From Aquipuribacter sp051216895 (lineage in GTDB: Bacteria > Actinomycetota > Actinomycetes > Actinomycetales > JBBAYJ01), in contig NZ_JBPKAO010000004.1 in NCBI RefSeq assembly GCF_051216895.1, positions 248,001 through 312,000 on the forward strand: 64,000 nt of DNA, read 5' to 3'. Position numbers and translations under genes: made by a program. Shown here one piece after another: positions 60,829 to 64,000 of this stretch. The notes beneath the pieces were generated by a model that was given only the letters and a program-made list of their open reading frames with translations, searched no databases and was not told where the DNA came from. Position 1 is the first letter of the stretch. Each line of letters starts with the position of its first letter.

Positions 60829-61356
60829 TCAGTCGGCCCCACGAACCGGGGAGGCCCCTTCCGGGTAACGGTTCGTCAACCCTTCGGTAACGGTCTGTCC
60901 GAGCCAGCCCGCGAGCCAGTCGGGGTACACCCGGTCGGGGGTCGTGACGAGCTCCGCGGCGCTCCACCAGCGCCAGCGCAGGACCGACCTGACCTCCAGG
61001 TCGGTGTGCGCGACCGGCGCCACGAGCACCTCCGGGTCGGGCAGGACCACGGCGAAGTAGAGCTCGTGCTGGCGGTACAGCAACCCGTCGAACGCGAACT
61101 CGCTGCGGCGCTCGGCCACCGGGCCGGTGAGCGACTGGTCCCGCAGCCCGGTCTCCTCCCACAGCTCCCGGTGGGCGGCCTCCTCGGCCGACTCCTCGCC
61201 CTCGATCCCGCCCCCGGGCGTGAACCACCATGAGCCGCCCTCGCGGTGGGCGGGGTCCAGCCCCTCGAACAGCAGCACCCGTCCCCGGCCGTCGACCACG
61301 AGGACCCGGGCCGCCTCGCGGTCGAGGACCTGCATCGGCACCCGCGGTTCGTCCAC
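60829..61356 (-). CDS. Nudix hydrolase
   Basis: A 175-residue cytosolic enzyme with an intact Nudix box running from GGGIEGEES to RELWEETG (about residues 48-70). It hydrolyses a nucleoside diphosphate linked to another moiety, or a related pyrophosphate; the substrate is unknown. The GTG start is 3 nt after the menB stop, so it is in the same transcript. Confidence 0.88.
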   Translation of the reverse strand: MDEPRVPMQVLDREAARVLVVDGRGRVLLFEGLDPAHREGGSWWFTPGGGIEGEESAEEAAHRELWEETGLRDQSLTGPVAERRSEFAFDGLLYRQHELYFAVVLPDPEVLVAPVAHTDLEVRSVLRWRWWSAAELVTTPDRVYPDWLAGWLGQTVTEGLTNRYPEGASPVRGAD

Positions 61357-61359
61357 GAG

Positions 61360-62313
61360 TCAGTAGTACCAGGGGAACGCGGACCAGTCCGGTGCGCGCT
61401 TGTCGAGGAACGCGTCGCGGCCCTCGACGGCCTCGTCGGTCATGTACGCCAGCCGGGTCGCCTCGCCCGCGAACACCTGCTGGCCCATCAGGCCGTCGTC
61501 GGTGAGGTTGAACGCGAACTTCAGCATCCGCTGCGCGGTGGGGGACTTGCCGTTGACCTCGGCCGCGACCTGCAGGGCCTCGCGCTCGAGGTCGACGTGC
61601 CGGGCGACGACGTTGACCGCGCCCATCCGCTGCATGTGGTCGGCGTCGTACGTGCGGCCGAGGAAGAAGATCTCGCGGGCGTTCTTCTGCCCGACCATCT
61701 TGGCCAGGTAGGCCGAGCCGTAGCCGGCGTCGAAGCTGCCGACGTCGGCGTCGGTCTGCTTGAACCGGGCGTGCTCGCGGCTGGCCACGGTGAGGTCGCA
61801 CACCACGTGCAGGGAGTGCCCGCCGCCGGCGGCCCAGCCACCCACCACGGCCACGACGACCTTGGGCATGGTGCGGATCAGCCGCTGCACCTCCAGCACG
61901 TGCAACCGGCCCCCCTCGGCCGCCGTGCGCCGGGCGTCCACGGTCTCCGCGGTGTCACCGTCGGCGTACTGGTACCCGGTGCGACCGCGGATCCGCTGGT
62001 CGCCGCCGGAGCAGAAGGCCCAGCCGCCGTCCTTGGGGCTGGGGCCGTTGCCGGTCAGCAGGACGCAGCCCACGTCGGCGCTGCGGCGGGCGTGGTCCAG
62101 GGCGGCGTAGAGCTCGTCGACGGTGTGGGGGCGGAACGCGTTGCGGACCTCGGGCCGGTCGAAGGCGATCCGCACCGTGCCGCGGGCCGGACCGGGCAGC
62201 ACGCAGCGGTGGTAGGTGATGTCGGTGAGGGCATCGCGGCCGAGCTCCGTCGGGTCGACCTCGCGCCACACCTGGGGGTCGAACGTGTCGGAGACGTGAG
62301 GCAACGAGGGCAC
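61360..62313 (-). CDS. menB: 1,4-dihydroxy-2-naphthoyl-CoA synthase
   Basis: A 317-residue crotonase-fold enzyme. FCSGGDQRIRGRTGYQY and VVVAVVGGWAAGGGHSLHVV form the oxyanion hole and substrate pocket, and FKQTDADVGSFDAGYGSAYL contains the MenB-specific Asp. It closes the second ring of the naphthoquinone. TAGGCT lies 6 nt before the GTG start on the minus strand: a leaderless start. It is divergent from menC. Confidence 0.95.
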   Translation of the reverse strand: MPSLPHVSDTFDPQVWREVDPTELGRDALTDITYHRCVLPGPARGTVRIAFDRPEVRNAFRPHTVDELYAALDHARRSADVGCVLLTGNGPSPKDGGWAFCSGGDQRIRGRTGYQYADGDTAETVDARRTAAEGGRLHVLEVQRLIRTMPKVVVAVVGGWAAGGGHSLHVVCDLTVASREHARFKQTDADVGSFDAGYGSAYLAKMVGQKNAREIFFLGRTYDADHMQRMGAVNVVARHVDLEREALQVAAEVNGKSPTAQRMLKFAFNLTDDGLMGQQVFAGEATRLAYMTDEAVEGRDAFLDKRAPDWSAFPWYY

Positions 62314-62366
62314 GGCGTGAGCCTACGGCCGCGTCGGACCCGGGGACCCGCTCCCCTCACACTGGG

Positions 62367-63416
62367 GTGGTGACGCTGCCGGACCCCACGACGCCGGACC
62401 TGCCGGACCCCGACCGGGTGCACGTCGTCTCCCTCCCGCTGAGGACCCGCTTCCGGGGCGTCGGCGTGCGGGAGGTCCTGCTGGTCGACGGGCCCGCGGG
62501 CTGGGGCGAGTTCGCCCCCTTCGTCGAGTACGACGACCACGAGTCCGCCCGCTGGCTGGCCGCGTGCCTGGAGGCTGCGCACCACGGCTGGCCGGCGCCG
62601 CTGCGCGCCACGGTCGAGGTCAACGCCACCGTCCCGGCCGTCGCGGCCGCCGACGTCGCCGCTGTGCTGGCCCGCTTCCCCGGCTGCACCACGGCCAAGG
62701 TCAAGGTGGCCGAGCGGGGGCAGACCCTGGCCGACGACCTCGACCGGGTGGCGGCGGTGCGCGCCGTGCTGGGGGCCGACGCCGCGATCCGGGTCGACGC
62801 CAACGGTGCCTGGGACCTGGACCAGGCGGTCGACGCGCTGACCGCGCTCGCCGCGTACCGGCTCGACTACGCCGAGCAGCCCGTCGCCGAGGTCGCCGAC
62901 CTGGCCCGGCTGCGGGTCCGCCTGGCCGCGGCGGGCCTCGACGTGCCGGTGGCGGCGGACGAGTCGGTCCGACGCGCCGAGGACCCGTTCGCAGTCGCGC
63001 TGGCCGGGGCCGCCGACGTCGTGGTGGTCAAGGTCGCCCCCCTGGGGGGTGTGCGACGTCTGCTCGAGGTGGCCGAGGTGCTGCAGGCCCGGCACGGCGT
63101 CGGCCTCACCGTGTCCTCGGCGCTGGACAGCTCGGTCGGCCTCGCCGCGGGGGTGGCCGCCGCCGCAGCGCTCCCGGGGGCGCCCAGGGCGGCGGGCCTG
63201 GGCACCGCGGCGCTGCTCGCCGCCGACGTCACCACCGCGCCCCTGCTGCCCGTCGACGGGCAGGTCCGGGTCGGACCGGTCGTCCCCGACCCCGACCTGC
63301 TCGCCCGTCACGCGGTCCCGCCCCCGCGGCAGCAGTGGTGGCGCGAGCGGCTCACCCGTTGCCACGCCGTGCTGCGGGGTGCCGGCGACGATGCCCGGGT
63401 GGGGGAGCGGGCATGA
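62367..63416 (+). CDS. menC: o-Succinylbenzoate synthase
   Basis: A 349-residue enolase-superfamily enzyme. Active-site residues are visible in TTAKVKVAE (Lys), IRVDANGAWD (Asp), YAEQPVAE (Glu), VAADESV (Asp) and VVVKVAPLGG (Lys). It dehydrates SHCHC to o-succinylbenzoate. GTG 62367 is given; GTG 62370, 6 nt after CACACT, may be the true leaderless start. The stop is 7 nt before menD. Confidence 0.92.
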   Translation: MVTLPDPTTPDLPDPDRVHVVSLPLRTRFRGVGVREVLLVDGPAGWGEFAPFVEYDDHESARWLAACLEAAHHGWPAPLRATVEVNATVPAVAAADVAAVLARFPGCTTAKVKVAERGQTLADDLDRVAAVRAVLGADAAIRVDANGAWDLDQAVDALTALAAYRLDYAEQPVAEVADLARLRVRLAAAGLDVPVAADESVRRAEDPFAVALAGAADVVVVKVAPLGGVRRLLEVAEVLQARHGVGLTVSSALDSSVGLAAGVAAAAALPGAPRAAGLGTAALLAADVTTAPLLPVDGQVRVGPVVPDPDLLARHAVPPPRQQWWRERLTRCHAVLRGAGDDARVGERA

Positions 63417-63423
63417 TCGGCGG

Positions 63424-64000
63424 GTGAGCGACAACCCCTCGACGCGTGCGGCCCGGGCCATCGTCCAGGGACTCGTCGACGGCGGGGTCGAGCACGTGGT
63501 GCTGTGCCCCGGGTCCCGCTCGGCCCCGCTGGCCTACGCGCTGCACGCCGCGGAGTCCGCCGGCCTGCTGAGCGTCCACGTCCGTGTCGACGAGCGCTCG
63601 GCCGCGTTCACGGCCCTCGGCATCGGCAAGGGCACGGGGCCGGCGGCCGTGGTCACCACGTCGGGCACCGCGGTGGCCAACCTCCTCCCGGCCGTCTGGG
63701 AGGCCCGGCACGGACTGGTGCCGCTGGTGGTGCTGACCGCGGACCGGCCGGAGGCGCTGCGCGGCACCTGGGCCAACCAGACCACGCCGCTGCAGGCGGG
63801 GGCGTTCACCGACGCCGCCCTGCTGTCGCTGGACCTGCAGGCCTCCGACGAGGCCGTCGACTGGGCCGCCGTGGTGGCCCGTCTGGTCGACCGGGCCTCC
63901 GGCCACGACGAGCAGGGCCGCTACGACTGGGCGTCCGGCCCCGTCCACCTGGACGTGGGCTTCGACGACCCGCTGGTGCCCGACGACCTCACGTGGACCC
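63424..64000 (+). CDS. menD: SEPHCHC synthase, N-terminal part
   Basis: The 192 visible residues are the thiamine-diphosphate-binding N-terminal domain of MenD: ARAIVQGLVDGGVEHVVLCP, GSRSAPLAYALH, VRVDERSAAFTALGIGKGTG (catalytic Glu) and LTADRPEALRGTWANQTT. It makes the first committed menaquinone precursor from isochorismate and 2-oxoglutarate. The gene runs off the end of the window. GTG start 7 nt after menC. Confidence 0.93.
   Translation, partial: MSDNPSTRAARAIVQGLVDGGVEHVVLCPGSRSAPLAYALHAAESAGLLSVHVRVDERSAAFTALGIGKGTGPAAVVTTSGTAVANLLPAVWEARHGLVPLVVLTADRPEALRGTWANQTTPLQAGAFTDAALLSLDLQASDEAVDWAAVVARLVDRASGHDEQGRYDWASGPVHLDVGFDDPLVPDDLTWT

Overview
The window comes from a very GC-rich actinobacterium. 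The evidence is near-saturated G/C at third codon positions, many GTG starts, start/stop overlaps of the ATGA/GTGA type, several apparently leaderless genes (TANNNT 6-8 nt before the start codon), and actinobacterial families such as DUF5709, DUF4229, GAF-ANTAR regulators, a group II truncated hemoglobin and classical menaquinone genes. The genus cannot be fixed from the sequence. No phage, IS element, rRNA or CRISPR array was seen; there is one tRNA (Arg-TCT).

Layout. 1-3272: end of a PrsW-like protease, a DUF5709 protein, a DUF4349 lipoprotein and a pirin. 3504-4726: a coupled gene pair, an AdoMet-decarboxylase-like protein followed by a LuxI/N-acyl-amino-acid-synthase-like acyltransferase. 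4704-6995: membrane GGDEF-EAL protein. 7237-13018: META lipoprotein, divergent LysG/LysE-type pair, FKBP, secreted metallophosphoesterase, SDR epimerase. 13101-19467: copper-handling locus (CopC, membrane protein, CopD, cupredoxin-like lipoprotein; convergent DyP peroxidase, PCuAC chaperone, membrane protein). 19566-22815: FIST sensor plus GAF-GGDEF-EAL. 23021-25760: an accessory-looking patch with a TetR remnant lacking its DNA-binding domain, a membrane protein, and a divergent double-Phd/TPR protein with a small partner, separated by tandem palindromes. 25696-31178: three GAF-ANTAR regulators, a thioredoxin-fold/MauE redox pair, a tandem universal stress protein and a 2TM protein, with DosR-like palindromes. 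31562-31757: a small Cys-rich gene broken by one base.

31925-41424 is the most coherent cluster: a c-di-GMP-I riboswitch leads a WxL-type surface protein and a DUF916-type membrane-anchored partner. These are followed by a PAS-GGDEF-EAL protein that overlaps a CarH-like B12-binding protein, and by a convergent fibronectin-type-III surface protein with an LARTG sorting signal. A plausible reading is a light- or cobalamin-responsive c-di-GMP circuit that controls surface proteins through RNA.

41649-51595: a small protein with a Tat-exported amidase, a pair of YfjP-type GTPases (one with a recent 180-bp internal duplication), SSB, EttA and a DUF2254 membrane protein. 51726-57208: AlkB-like dioxygenase under a probable LexA box, TesB, a second DUF5709 protein, a 4HBT thioesterase, a GH13 alpha-glucosidase, truncated hemoglobin, DUF4229 and PLDc_N proteins. 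57254-64000: the menaquinone locus (menA, menE, menB, menC, start of menD) with a PLDc_N-like protein, a CPBP-like membrane protein and a Nudix hydrolase interleaved.

Cyclic di-GMP signalling recurs through the window: three GGDEF-EAL proteins plus one riboswitch.
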